Shown: positions 34,371 through 47,804, counted from the first letter of the stretch. The stretch is 64,000 nucleotides of DNA from Trichostrongylus colubriformis (GCA_963978905.1 OZ022257.1:36237919-36301918), one strand, 5' to 3'. The notes: generated by a model from the sequence alone, not told the origin. A program made the numbers and translations.

Positions 34371-34879
34371 TCATATTTCGACCAGAAACATATGTAAAGT
34401 CAAACACTATTTATGACGAACAGCTGCTGGCAGTTTCTTCAGGTGTTCCGCTCTAACCCTATCGTGTGTGAGTTTCCAACACAAATAATTGTTGAAAAAA
34501 GGCCGTAACGGTAGTCCCACATCATCTGGTATACGTCACTCGTTTTTGAACAGATTTGCTCCAAATGAGAATTTGCACTGCTGTGCCAGCAAATGTATGT
34601 ATTTGATTCTCTGAAAGGATTGCATCCTGAGATGGCAATGCAATTGCAGAACTACACCATCTATTCGATTGGCCGAATATGAACAATGTTATGCGAAAAC
34701 TCCCAGTTTCAAATTGCGATTGTACCATGTCCGTGAGGTTCATCCATGGGGCTGTGTATGCATAGCAACAATGGCATTGAAGGACATCGCGCTCCTACCA
34801 GATGGCGGCACCATCCATGATGCCTATCATTCACGTGCTTTCGAGAGAGCAGAACCAGTGACAATAGGCAGAGAAATAG

Positions 34880-36018
34880 ACAAGATTATAAGTTTCCGAC
34901 GCGGCGCTTGATTACAGTACCCTGTCGTCAGTTTGATGCAGTCGCGAACGCACACACATTCTGCGGTACAGTACAGCAAATATAGCTAGTTGATCTCCGC
35001 GTCAATGTGCAGCGAATTGTTAGCGTTTTTCCGTGTTTTTCCCTTTCTCTGTGTTGTACGTTTTGCTAGTTTCTATTCTTTTCGTGCTCCTCATTTTTAT
35101 ATTGTGTGCTCCGGGTCAGGAACTTATTTACTTGTTTCAGTCTCCCTGTTTAATGGGTGAGGTTGCTTTTGTACGAAAAAATATGTCCGAACCTAGATAC
35201 ATATGTGTCTTCCTTTTTACTGCGGTTGCCTTTTGTAGTAATTCTTCCGGTCGATACCTACTATCAAAGTGTTTCGTTTTGTGTCGTTGAGCAAATGTTT
35301 TATTCGTGCGTCTTGTGTAACATACTTTCGAATATTTAGATCGATTACGATTTTTTTTATTGTTCTCCTGATTACCCAGAAATCACAATCACTTTTTCTT
35401 ACTGTTCTTTTTGGCAGTAGCAGGGACCCAGTACATGAGTGTATTACCGGTGTTTTACTTACAAAATCATGAAAGCCACATATTTATACATACAGCGCGG
35501 ATCTGAAATTTGTTTTGAAGTAGGAAATATAGCGATGGAAAATGAGCCATGGAAAACTGAACAAAAACGACACTGCGCTAGAAAATTCCACAGAGACGCT
35601 ACGGCCTGAATATACGGGAATGAAGTTACACAAAGTTGCACAAATAATGCAAATACTCAACAACACAAAACGAAACATTAAGGAAGTAGGAATAATTCGA
35701 CCGAAGGGCAAGATCATCGGACAAAAGCATCCCATCATCAAAACTGGAGCCTGAAACGAGTGAATAAGGTCTCCACCCGGCGCAGCGCAAACACGCCAAA
35801 TAACGCACAGAAAAAAAACAAAAACGAGCAAAACGTGAAGCACGAAAATACTAAAAACATGAAAAACATCAGCAATTCACTACACAGTGATGCGGAAATC
35901 AACTATTATAGTTATATTTGGTGTACAGTAACGCAGACTGTGGGTGCGTACGCGATAGCATTTATTCTAATGATAGGGTACTGTAATCAAGCGCCGCGTC
36001 GGAAACTTATAATCTTGT
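34880..36018. mobile_element. Long fold-back element with 9-bp target duplication (Mutator-type)
   Basis: Both ends read ACAAGATTATAAGTTTCCGA inwards and are identical for 44 bases, to CAGTACCCT. The arms then remain alignable, with indels, for more than 500 bases almost to the centre near 35480. The flanks are GAGAAATAG (34871-34879) and GAGAATTAG (36019-36027), an 8/9 match consistent with a 9-bp target duplication. Long terminal repeats plus 9-bp duplications are the Mutator-like signature. No transposase is encoded: the two open frames facing each other (35033-35290 plus, 35484-35843 minus) are the same arm read twice. Confidence 0.82.
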
Positions 36019-36029
36019 GAGAATTAGTG

Positions 36030-38050
36030 GGTAGTAGACTTTTTCCGACTTCAGCTTTTTGAGCAGAAGGAGAGCAGTCGATGGGACGTGAGAAAGTGCC
36101 CCATTACAATTTAGAGGTATTGTGAAAGATCCAAGACATTTTTCCTGCACCGCTGCTTAAAATCGTGCTGCTTCATAAGAGTCTCTGCGCTGATGGTCTG
36201 ATTTCTGCGCACAGCTCCCACTGCAGAACTATAGGAGAGCCGCAAGAACCATCAAGTGCATCAAGGCTATCGTCCCCATTTGAGAAACGGCGATACAAGC
36301 CGACAATGTTGGAGAGTTGCAGCCATTCAGCCCACCTTATTCTGATGGAAGTGGCCGTTGCACATGCCAAATGACCCTTTTCCGCCTGTATAAATGAATT
36401 GCTCAAAAGCCGTTCATTTTATTAAGGATGGTAGTAAAGATCATAGTAAGGATCTATGCATGGAGCAATAGCCTTTTATGTTCAGAAAGAACGCGGAGCT
36501 CGTGGGCAAGTCTTACGCTCATTGTGAAAGATAAAATCCGTGAAACGTAAAGTTTACATGCAGCGAACCAGATATGATTCTCGGGCTCCAACAGTGGAGG
36601 AATCGTCTGAAGAACTTCGTCGGGAGAGATGCTGCAGTCATTTCCCTCTTCAACATGTTTTACGACTAGAAAAATGTTAGAGGGTGGCTACGCAAAAAGA
36701 AGTTCAGCAGTCAAGGATAGTGCCCGCAATGTTGAGCAATATGCAACCACATACAGTATGTGGTGTAGAATTTGTTTATTAAACTAGACTAAATAAAAAA
36801 CCTACTAAATAAAAATTGAATGAACAAAAAATTACTTTTATTGCACCAACCTTTAAATAACCACTAGAACTTGCTATACTACGCCTACACTTAATGTTCA
36901 CCGAATAGAAGTAAATGTTGGGCCTTGAGTTCATCCATAGTAGTTCCTATTCGATACATTAGTTTTTCTTTATTTTTGTGGGAACCCTGGTTAGATTTGT
37001 GTTTCCGTTACTTCTTTCCTGCCGGCTACTGCTTTTCTGCAGTTTTTGATGTGATATGTTCTGCGTTGTCAAACCGATAGTATGTAATTAATATGATAAT
37101 GATATTCGAGTTCGACAGGGATTTTCTAGTCTTATCCCCTCTCCTATTAGCCACCCAACCAATATGCGCCAAATTTTGCTTATACCTTTCCGCTGGGGAT
37201 TGTCGATTCTCGTGCAGCAGAAATTCTTCTTCGTTTGTCTCGGTCTCGGTTACCTATTGAACACCTATAGTTCCTTAATTTCGAGGCAACTACTGCCGGG
37301 AAACACATGTGTTCGTGCATGCATGTACAAATGTTCGAGGTAGTGTATTATGTCGCCGGTGTCACCTTACACACAGTTTCTCTTTTAGTGACTGCTAGCA
37401 GCTGCTACTTTTTGTCTCAGAGTTTTCACCTTTCCAACATTCTTCGAATTTTCTTAGCACTTGGGAACATTTCCATAAGCGGATGTCGAATGCTTCCATA
37501 TTGTAATGAAGGCATTATTCTCTGAGTAATACCTATAATCACAGTCCTTCTGAACCTGCAGTACATGGCGCTCTGTCGCATTGGCTGCGTTTGGACTTGC
37601 CAACGTATTTGCAACAGCTTGCACACGATTTTCCCTTGACACTATGCGTACTCATTTCTGTGCGAATGACAATCTTTTTAGAGTTTGTCTCTATGAGGAT
37701 TTCAGTGTGTTCATACATCAGCTGTTCTTGTTATCGTATCTTTGCTGTATTGTGGCTGTATTGTAACTTAGTATGAGTGGAAGAATTTACCGAGTATTAT
37801 TATAAAGATAATATCGCGCAAAATTTTTACTTTTGACCACATCGCGGCCATTTTTGTCCGATCACAGCTTCGAGCACTACTGTATTATATTTTTTGGGCG
37901 GGCATATAGTCAAAAACGCCATGTCCTTGCCGGGAATTCAGGAACCGGAGTGAAATGAATATGTGTCGTCCAAAACCGAAGTTCAATCTGAAACTATACA
38001 CAAGTCTTGACGGGCCTTAGGAACCACAGAAGTGAGAGGATGGCGTTTCC
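36030..38050. other. Unassigned stretch
   Basis: A 78-codon minus-strand frame at 36173-36406 has an ATACAG acceptor-like site near its start but no recognised domain or linked exon. A perfect short palindrome, CCACATACAGTATGTGG, lies near 36749-36767. The rest is T-rich with no repeats shared elsewhere. Confidence 0.4.
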
Positions 38051-38577
38051 GCAATAGTCAGTCATGCCATCCTCTAGATAAGGTGCCTTCTGGTGTGTCC
38101 CACTCTAAGAGGTCCTCTTTGCACCTGGAGGAGGAGTGTGAAACGTCTTTCTCGTTACATCGCTGGCTTTCTTCGTTCAAATGTGATTGATGGCAGCCGA
38201 TGATTACTATGCGATCACATGCAATGACCCCATTGACGTCATAGTTCGGCAGAAAATCAGCCAACTGCTTCTCAGCCATACGCTGTAAAAGGTGGCCGAC
38301 ACCTTGGCCTGATGTGGTCTCTCTGGGCTTTCACACCGCCTTACTCATCTTCGTACTCAGACTTCAGTTTAGTTAATGCTTCGTACGTGTGCAAATCGTC
38401 GCACCCGTCAATGACAAGTTTCATTAAGCAGCAACCCTCTAAAACAGATTGTTCGGAAACTAGTGGAGCATTTCATCCATTTTATTTCATGACAGTCATC
38501 AACAAGATCAGTGTAGATATCACAGAAGCAATCGCTTCCACTTCTTTGTCATCGTCGGGATGTCTCAGTCACAAAAC

Positions 38578-38986
38578 TAAGCGGGCCGGGCCTTGGAGAA
38601 CTCTTGTGAATCTAAGCTTCGAAATTTTTCGCTCAAACTGCTAATGAAAGGACAGCAGAGAAAATTTCGAGTGAAAATGAGGCCAAGTCAAGGAGCACTC
38701 ATCTGCTCCTTCCCAATGCCTTCTCGCATTTCGATTACAAATCAATCACTTCTGTTCAATGAACTACATTAAGTCTCTCGATGATCGAACTACCTCACCA
38801 ATATAATTCGGTCGTGGAACGTCGGGTGCAGTTCAAGGAGAAGCTGGCCCGCTACAATGTGGAGCTTGTCCTCCATTGACACCTTTTTCTTGTCTCTATG
38901 GCACATGGTGAACACATGTACTGGTGTAAATTTCGAAACACTATTTTTACTGCTGCAGTAACCCCTCAATGTCATTTGATACATGG
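38578..38986 (-). CDS. Possible two-exon fragment of an unrecognised gene
   Basis: On the minus strand a 188-base open block (38799-38986) follows a GTTTCAG acceptor and ends at a GTGAGG donor. The next block (38578-38640) follows CATTAG, joins in the same phase and ends at a GTTTTG donor. Residues include HRDKKKVSMEDKLHIVAG and LLLELHPTFHDRIIL. Further minus-strand open blocks at 38355-38445 and 38058-38310 could be later exons, but their splice phases do not join cleanly. No domain is recognised. It may be a decayed gene or chance. Confidence 0.25.
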
Positions 38987-38999
38987 CTGAAACGCGAGG

Positions 39000-41900
39000 G
39001 CAACTTAGAAAGTTATTTGGAGGACTGAAAAATGTTGATCAACTCTAAAGAAAAATGAGTGCGTGATTAAAAGGAAGTCGCATTCGGAGCTATCTTCTCT
39101 TTCGTTGTTTGCTGGCTCACTAGAAGGTAATGTAGATTGATAGCCTTAGTGAGCCGTTGTGCGCTCCGTCTCACTTCCCGGCCGCTTTTCGTTCGTTATA
39201 ACTTCCGCTCTCCAATTCAGAGCAACAACCGAATTTCTTAGCTCGCACGTAGGCTTTCCTGATGCCGAATCAATTATTTCTAAAATACATAGATAATGAC
39301 CTGCATTCTTCCGTAATCATAAGAGGTTTAACTTGATCAATGATTCCATTTGAAGTAGATGCAAGTACTAGATTTGTCGTTCTCCAGAGGCATCGTCTCC
39401 CTATTGTTGCCGAACTTGTCCTTGGAAATTGAAATCCCTTGCCACTTCGCAAGTATGTTCTTTTATCAATTTAGACTGTATTTTATTGACCAAACAATTG
39501 AACAAAAAAAGTTGTTGTGTATGTAGAGGATTCAAATCGAAGGAGAAGACGGAAGAAATTGCGCAAAACTGTTGCATACAGCTCCTTCTACATGCTACTT
39601 CTTACAAGCGATCCCAAGTGTCAGCAGAATCGCATAGGATTCGTGTCGCCTTTGACCGGCTGGATAATCCCATCTGATCTTGTAACAGCTTATTCTTGCA
39701 CAGTTACATCCAAATTAATTACAATTACGGCATGCTTGCTCAAGCCCTTATCTTTGTTCGGAAGCAATCACTTGAAGCTACTTTTCTTGGGAGGAGCCAC
39801 AGCTCAAAAATCGTCGGAGCCTTCTATGCTGGCAAATTTAATGAATCCATCGGACCTTGTATTTATTTCTAAATCTCCATGAAGTAATCGATAATCTACT
39901 GATTTTTCGGGAATGAACGCACTCACCTCGATTTGAAGCGGAGAGACATTCGAGATAAACTGTTTGCTCTGGGCTGTCATCTTTCATTTTCACTTTTCTG
40001 CCTTTTTCTAAGACTTCTTCTCGAACTTGTGTTCATCTTTTCAAACCCTTACCGCAACTTAGGTGAAACACTTTTTTTCGGTGGTACATTGAGGATTGCT
40101 TCATGGTTGTTCGAAGGGTCGCAGTCGTAGTTCAACCAGAGAAGGAAAAGCAGCTTTCAACGACCAATTGAGTTATTTGTTCAACGATGCGAACACTCCA
40201 TTCGTAATACTCTCACACCCTCGGATTTTTTATCCGAAAAGCTCGTGATATTTAGTATGAGTAAATAGACGCATTATTGGCTGTTCAGCAGACACCGCCC
40301 AGGAGAAAACGATGAATATGTACTAAATGGGAAAATTGCTAGCATGTTTCTAAATTGTGGCGCCCACCGTCTCTTGCGTTTGACATGGTTCTTTGGTTTG
40401 AATTTGTTTTGGGCTCATTCAAATAAATTAGATGTCTCCCTATCCCATGAACCAATATTCTTATTCAGTGCTACTCTGCAACGCAATTTAGGAGTGTGGG
40501 AAAATAGTATCCGGTCCCACAGACACCTATGCAAGCACGGTCTCACTGCGAGCTCGTAATTTCTCTATGCTCCCGGTGTTCCTGTCTCTGCGGAAAGTCT
40601 TGATCTATTCCAGATCCTACAATTACTCGCTTTGCCCTTCAAATACTCCTCGAAACTGATCTTTCAATTTTCCTTCTATGAAAATAGATCGGACACCTTC
40701 CTTTCCCACCACAAGGCGATACTTATTTCATTTTTGATCGTCTCATTTTATGCCACATCACAAAACTTTTTAGCAGGCCAGTAATGCTTCCATGAAGAAG
40801 GATCCATTATACACTCCCCTCAAAAGGATCGTGGAGGAAAAACGCATGGCTGTAATTCCTCTCAAAATCACCATACTAAATACAGTATTTGAATAAAAAC
40901 GCGAAAAACCAAGACGCATTACTCTACTCCAGCGCCCAGCGCAGAAGTGAAGTTGAAAGGGGAGTAATTTCTGATTTAGATCCGAAATCCTTTTTCCTCT
41001 TGTCGGTGTGGAAAGTGTAGTCCTGAATTTCGCTACCAGTGTTGCTTTGCTCCCCACAGTGCGTCACCGATCGCATAGCCGCCGGCGATTCCATGATCTA
41101 GCTCCACCCATGATACCAACGTGGACGCAAATTTGAGGAGATGTGACTCTAGCGTTTTGATTTTTCTACTGTAACGTGTGGCTTTGCCGGTCTCCTACAG
41201 TGAACAAATACAACAGAACAACTATATGAGGAGAAGAAAAGTATAAATTTCCGTAGACGTTCTCTTCACCCTACAGATATGCATGAAAGTACCATGAGAG
41301 TTGAGAACACATTTTGCTCGCCCAAGGGTGCGAATTCAGTGGACCGAAAAGTGCGTCGCTTAACGACAAAATTTTTCAAACACCCGGTTGTGTTCACATA
41401 GCCTCACTTAGAGTGTGGCAAGACACGTGGGTTTCAGGAACTAGCACAGCCATTCATGCATAAATTATCGTCGTGCATTTGTTAGGTGGAACTTTTATTA
41501 TGGGCGTACGATAGGATCATCTTTTTCAAGGATTACACTCGACCCAAGATGTCTAAGTTTCCTATGGACATCTAGTCGCCCTTTTCATTACTCTGTCCAT
41601 CGTTTCTGGAAACCAAAGAACCAGTCTAACACAGCGCGAGCTTGGAAACGTTACTATTGGGTGATAATTACTGATTACTAATTATTAACGCATTGCTGGA
41701 ATGAAAGCAATCATTAATCATAGGCGAAAACCAGGAGATGATTTAGGCAAATGCTGCAAATGTTGTGTGACACCTTTCTACAAGGCTCACGCTTGTAGAG
41801 CGGGGTTTTATGTAAGGAATTGTCATTACCGAAATTAAGCTTCTACTCATCATTTAGCTCCACCGAATGAATTGAGCCACAACATGTATGATCGTGCCTT

Positions 41901-42750
41901 CCCGATTTCCTGTGCAATGCACCGTATCAAAACGAGCCGTAGGCCTTTCTTCTTTGTCAGGCCTCGTTCCTTGTCCTGCAAGTAGATCCCGTCAATGTAT
42001 GCCTGCACCACTTTGATAGTGCGTGACAGCTATCACTGCACTCCACTTAAACCTGCTCACTAGTCCGTATGAGAGGTCCAATGAAGTACCCAATGTTACA
42101 CACATAAAGGAGTCCATCATAAATACTGCTACTAGATACATAATACTTGTTAGATTATAACTTTAAATCTTGGGTGCTTATATATTTTCGTATGGTAAAC
42201 TAAGAAGAGGAAAGAAGCAGATACGCCTCATCGATAAACTCTCGTTCAAATATAATAGCAGCTGTAAAAGGAAACTGCACAAGATGAACACTTCTGCTCA
42301 TACGCTATCATTTAGTAATAAAGCATGGCAAAACTGTTTTCTTTTTCTGATTACGAAAGAAGGACTGAATTGGGTGTGTTTCAAAAAACTAGCTCAATCA
42401 CGGTTTTTGCGTACAACTGCACTTATATTGCCTTCAGTTGCGCCAAGCATGATCCTCGCATGTTCATGAAAAGGAACTCAGATTTAAATTGATTCAGTGA
42501 TGCAATAAGCTGCTGAAAATTATTGGTGTTTCGCGCAATCTGTTACCAAAGTTCCACTTTGTCCTATGTGATTGCGAACACCTGGTCTTATGATTTGGTA
42601 AAGAATAATACTTGATGGCTGCAAGTGCAATCGGCTTTGCTCTACTTAGGGTTTCCATTCTCCAGCGCAGTTCCTATCTCGACTGCACCTCGCATTGTAC
42701 AGCGATGGAAATTTCGGTTTTTTTTTCAAAAAGCTGATGCCATCGTACAA
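39000..42750. other. Long unassigned stretch
   Basis: Only short frames. About 20 bases (TTGTTAGGTGGAACTTTTA) near 41480 also occur near 4620 with weaker similarity downstream, perhaps remnants of one old repeat. No gene or structured element supported. Confidence 0.45.
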
Positions 42751-42753
42751 TAA

Positions 42754-42822
42754 GACGCAGGGCTTCTTGACGGTGCGGTGAAAAGAACGCAGGGCTTCTT
42801 GAGCGACGGTGCAGTGAAAAGG
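42754..42822 (+). repeat. Tandem duplication, period ~32 bp
   Basis: ACGCAGGGCTTCTTGA with a following GACGGTGC and GTGAAAAG occurs twice, the second copy with a 2-base insertion. Confidence 0.75.
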
Positions 42823-42993
42823 TAAAGACGTGAGCGGTTTGCAGACCTTCGGTTTTCATATCCGACAACATGCTTACGCTAGCCTTACTGCGTGAGAGAT
42901 CTGAAACAGCTGATAGACTTCGAAGGAATCCGGGTAGATTCGAGAGTCTGGATCGCCCACATAAGCCCACACTTGATTTCGCTCATGTTCTTT

Positions 42994-45600
42994 CCCCCCC
43001 CCCCCCCCTCGAGCCCTTACACTCTCCGCGAAAACTGACTGTAAGTAGTGCCAGATACATTTCCGTCCTGTTCGTTCCATTCCATAGACACCAAGGGTGA
43101 TGAAAAAGCTTCTGAGATATCATAGATAGAGGCAGAGGTTTCTACCCTCACATCAGTCGTAAAAGCCTGTTGTTCCTTGCTCTGAGAAAATTAGGAGGCC
43201 TCATCGAAATGGCTACGCGCTCGTAGGCCACTCCGATAGTAATTCAATAGAACCTCTTCAACCCAAATGAGATTCCCATACAATCGTTTGTACGAGGTCT
43301 TTAATAGTAGGGGAAAAACGCCTCAAGACAACAAATTCAAGTTTCAGCTTCTAGATATTTCCCGAATCACATGCTTATTACTTGAAAATAAGGAATTCTG
43401 TTGTCATTAGCACTTTCACGCAATAAACAAGCATTCCCCTCGATGAATTCCGAGAACTGTGAGCTGATGAATTCGGACATCCAAATGGAAAACACAGCTA
43501 TTGGATTCTCTGATCCTGTTTGTATTTTTTGAACCCCCTCATCCTCCATTAGTGCATGGAAATTAACAGCGGGGGAGAGGAGAGGTAATGACACTATATC
43601 TCTGGACACTGAAGGTCTCAGTCTAATTTTTTAACTTCTTTTAGAGATGGACCTTTATTAAATGCGCCTAGGATAAGTCGTAATCGCCGTTTCTGTTTCT
43701 TGTTGATATATACAGGATCAACCGTAATCCGGTCTGATCTCCATCAAGCTTTTATTGCCATGAAGCCAATGTAGGACCCGTTTTTTATAACCTAGCTTTG
43801 CAGATCCCTGCTATCCGTTCCCAGACGTCTTATGCTGGACCCACGGAATCTCTATAGCCCATAAGTCACTGAGCAGCCTACCACCTAGCTAGCCCATTTT
43901 GTTTCCTCGTAAACACTTGAAGTCCCTACTAGTCCTTGTTGTTTCATGTTTTCGCGTTCTCACAGTGCTCTGCGTCGGCAAAAGCTTATTGTTAGTTATT
44001 ACTTGTGACACAATCGTTCGGACATCGCATTTTTTCCAAAGACTTGCTCAAACTTCATAAATATCCGGCGGTACTTCCTTGTTTGGCGCCGTGAAGCGCA
44101 TACATATGAGAATATTAGGGAAGTGACTTGTAGCTGCAAAAAAAATTGAAAAGGGAATCTCGGTGAATACATACCACTCAATTCTATGAGATAGCTGTTT
44201 CATAAAAGTGCATGTTTGGAGCAAAGAATGAAAGGGTAATCCGATGCTATCGAAAACTTTTCCTTATTTTTGGGCTCTAGCGTAGCCAAAAAAATAACAA
44301 GGATTTATCTTAATCGGCGGTTGCTTACTGCGTACTTAGCGTAGTGTGCTGAAGGTATTTTTATTTATCGGTCTTAATAGCCTTGCGATACCTTCTCAGA
44401 CATACTCGATGTCCGGTAGAAGATCTGCGACACCTCCGGCACTGACTTATGATGCTTATTTGTTAACATCCTTCTACGTAGAGAAAGACCAAAGACTTAG
44501 GCGATCGCCTGAAATAAACAAGGTCTGGACGAGCTCGCGAGCCTCTTGATATCGTCTGACACCACCTCAATAGTGCCCCGACAATGAATAAGGCACGAGT
44601 ATTAGGTATCTTCTGAGCCGCACTTCTCCTCTCCATGTATCCACATAAATCATCTTTTGTCAAACAAATCGGCACCGCTGATTAGTAGGCTATTATCTGG
44701 TCAGTTACCGGAATGTATTTACTATCGCGGAAAAATATCGCTCGCACAATCTGTGAGTAACCGTGTTTCTTTATATGCACTTTTTTTAACGCAACCAAAC
44801 CCTTGGCCACTATACTACGGAAGCTGTGGAAAGGGTACCAGCCACACAGATCAAAATCACGCGGAAGTCGCGATCACGTAAGGCAAACTCACACCCGTAG
44901 AATGTGCATGAAAGGATGAAGAGGTTAAGTTTTTAGCATCAATCAATCCGTTCTGTGGGATGCTTCACTCATTCTAGATCCATTCAGAATCTTTGTGGCA
45001 GTGATCGCGGATCGACCCATACACATTCACTTGCAGGGGCCAGCCGATGTGCATGTCAGTGCTTTTATCCTCCCAGACGAGTCCGATACCAATTCACCTA
45101 CTTCGGGGGGATAATATACTTGTTTCGTCTGGACGGCCATCGTTACGAGATTTGATCCACGCAGCTCCACTGGAGAGTGCGCGCTACCTGCACTGCATCA
45201 CCCCGCCCAGAACTGCGTTACTTGTCTTAAATGGCAAAAAAGCTGCATAGGATGCAGGTTGCTTAATTATCCGAAGAAGGGAAAAATTCTTCTGCTTTTC
45301 CTTTTAATCACTTGAGAATTACAGAGTAAATAATCTCCTTCAATTATGACCTACAGTCAGATAAAATACCGATAGATACAGTAAAAGTCCCTTCAACTGG
45401 AGGGATACTGGTGAGACCGAGAATAGTCGTTAGCTTAAAGGCACGTTCCAGGATTACCTTGAGTGGGATATAGAGGTCAACTATGAAATAAATGGTGCAT
45501 AGGAATGCTGCGACGAAGAAACGGAAGGAAGCCTCCGAAATGGCAAATTAGGCTTCCTAGCATGTGGCCTTGAGCAAGATTACCGCGTGACAGTGAGTCT
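42994..45600. other. Unassigned stretch opening with a 15-C run
   Basis: A run of 15 C bases at 42994-43008 could form an i-motif or G-quadruplex on the other strand; it is also prone to assembly error. No gene, repeat copy or structured RNA is supported in the remainder. Confidence 0.45.
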
Positions 45601-45608
45601 CTGAGTTA

Positions 45609-45654
45609 GTTTCCGCAGGATGATACCATGAAGTTTCCGTAGGATGATACCATC
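45609..45654 (+). repeat. Tandem duplication, period 24 bp
   Basis: GTTTCCGCAGGATGATACCA and GTTTCCGTAGGATGATACCA lie 24 bases apart. Confidence 0.8.
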
Positions 45655-46264
45655 TAAGATGTCACCCGTTTCCCCATGTCAATGTTTCCTTCACTACTGC
45701 ATTCTCTTCCTTACAATTAGCTCATCTTGTAGCATAAATCGCAATCTTCCACTACTACGCTGATACTATCGTTGCCACCGTCATTGCCAAAATCTCATGT
45801 GGAGTGGGCGGGCTTGGGCGGCTTCGTGGTTTCTTTGGCTCTGTACGCTCCAGAATCTCACACTTACGCCTCGGTAAAGGTATCGCCTGCGTGAGTGTGG
45901 TTCGAACTATCCGACCACGGCGGGAACTGTAAGACCCCAATAATCCTGAAATGAGCCTCGAATGACACCGGGAGGGCGCCATTTCGGCCTAAGATAAAAC
46001 CTACGGTAACGCTTTCAGTTTGTACATCGCAAACATTGCACGTTGCCAAGACGTCGAGTGTGAACTCGATGGATTTTTTTTACCATGTACCCCTTTTTTC
46101 CTACCATTTCTCTTGTTTTACCATTGATTGGTCATCTGATTGCTGCTAGCCGTTGTTTCACTTACTTCATGTCATCATGAATGAATGGATTACACTCTAC
46201 TAGACAGCGAATGACATCTCCTTTAGCAAGCAATTAAGAGAGGTGATGTTGTAGTTCGAAGAGA

Positions 46265-46420
46265 TGCACGGGAGTGCGAATACAGGATCTTTTGAATCCG
46301 GGCTTCTCTACCGAGTATCGCTTCTGACCTTGAGTATGTTTCAAAACGATCATTTTTCCCACCTTCCTCTTTCTCCCGATCCCCCTCGGCTTCTTTAACG
46401 GACCACGCCCCTCGAGGACC
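46265..46420 (+). repeat. Dispersed repeat G, copy 1 (SINE-like)
   Basis: Aligns with 51345-51505: a B-box-like TTTTGAATCCGG, then TATCGCTTCTGACCTT and a GTTTCAAAACG block, then pyrimidine-rich sequence. The 115-codon minus-strand frame here lies across this repeat and is probably not a gene. Confidence 0.5.
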
Positions 46421-47064
46421 AATGGATCTGCGTGGCTTCTGCGGAAATACACCTTCCCAACCCACAGAGATCATCGGCTTATCGCGGTGTGGCTGGGAAA
46501 CTACAAAAGCCACACCTCGCCTCAGTGTACTTATAGACGCCATTTCAGTAAGAAATTGAACCATCATGTTCTATCACTGTCTTACAAGCAAAGATTGCCT
46601 GCCCAGGTGTACTGAACATGCACCGGATGAATTGGTTCTATCTGTCTCATCTTCAAGGTCGTATGATTGGTCTATGTAGTGTTTCCAAGAACAAACAATT
46701 TTGTTAAATTACTGGATAAGGGTCCTAAATTTTAAATTTGGAGACGAATTCCTCGGAGTTGATCGAATCACACGAGTGTGTTCCCCTGGAGTCGTCATGA
46801 CTCACTGGTGATCAACAACTTGCCACTACTTCGCTTTAACAGTGGCCTGCCTTCACTTGGGCAGAAGCTTCCTTTGCTTTCGTTTTCCAATTGGAAGCAG
46901 ATAAATAAAATTTATTCATGATAAGGTCTCCATTATCAGAATCTCTTTTACTCCTTTTTCTGTCTTATACCAGATCCAGTTCGTTTTCGTAGTAAAAATC
47001 ATACCACATACAACATGCACTCCACTTGTGTATCATCTGCACATTGCGAAACATCTTATTGTAT

Positions 47065-47506
47065 TTACAGTTTTTCAGCCGCATGCGTTTTGCAGCACTT
47101 ACTGCACAACTGAAAGTTTTGTACGACCGTTGCAACAAAATTTGAAGTAAACCACAAGTTTGAGTAAACTCTTAACCCTTGAACCATAAAGATAGCTGGA
47201 CCAAAAGGAATATCCACAGACAACCTTGAATGAGTTGTTGTAGCTGGAAGTAAATCAATACTATCAAGAGGTTCGAGGAAAAGAAAAGGAGAGAAATCTC
47301 GAATTATTATTGCGCGAGGTCGCAAGGGCCCAATAGTAATCCGAAGGACAGCGACGCTTGGAGCAATCACATCGAAGCGCAAGCGTACGCGATCTGAGTA
47401 GGTTGGGAAAACCCACCATGAGTTTATCGTAGAATGTGCCATAAAGGCGCAGGTCAGGGTACAGGTAATTCATGGCTCCATCTGTAAGCAGAGAGCCCCT
47501 CTCCAA
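47065..47506 (-). CDS. Possible exons of an unrecognised gene
   Basis: The minus strand carries a 125-codon frame (47065-47442), the longest here that is not transposon-derived, overlapping an 80-codon frame just upstream. A candidate internal exon (47417-47481) has a CTTACAG acceptor, reads GAMNYLYPDLRLYGTFYDKL, and ends at a GTGGGT donor. Joining after TTACTTCCAG near 47240 would add a hydrophobic segment. The long frame and the spliced reading are mutually exclusive in part, and neither matches a family I recognise. Confidence 0.27.
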
Positions 47507-47671
47507 CTAAAGAGAGTGGTAAGTAAAAAGCGTGTATAGAAACCGTGTGTGAGATGGCGTCTGCCGTGCCAAGATGGACGACACCCGTTATCCATTTGAC
47601 TAGCGGAACAGTGGTGATAATTTATTAAATTTACAGTTGTCTGCCGTTTCTTATACAGACCATTTCGGACA

Positions 47672-47804
47672 GCTTCATAGGGCGTGGCTTACGGACTTGG
47701 GTGTGAGTGTATCAAACTCTCTCACCCCACTACACGCGCTCAATCTTGCCGCCCATTCTTACTCTCGCCACTCTCCCATGTCCGTAGGCCACGCCCAATC
47801 AAGC
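47672..47804. repeat. Short inverted-repeat element, 30-bp arms
   Basis: GCTTCATAGGGCGTGGCTTA (47672) and, in reverse complement, GCTTGATTGGGCGTGGCCTA (from 47804) extend to about 30 bases, with four or five mismatches and about 73 bases between the arms. It is probably a small MITE-like palindrome. Confidence 0.6.

Noticed and set aside
35033..35843. Two hydrophobic open frames facing each other
   Set aside because: They are the two arms of one fold-back read in opposite directions, with T-rich sequence giving apparent membrane segments.
46223..46567. 115-codon minus-strand frame
   Set aside because: It overlaps dispersed repeat G, and the related copy at 51345-51505 does not keep the frame.
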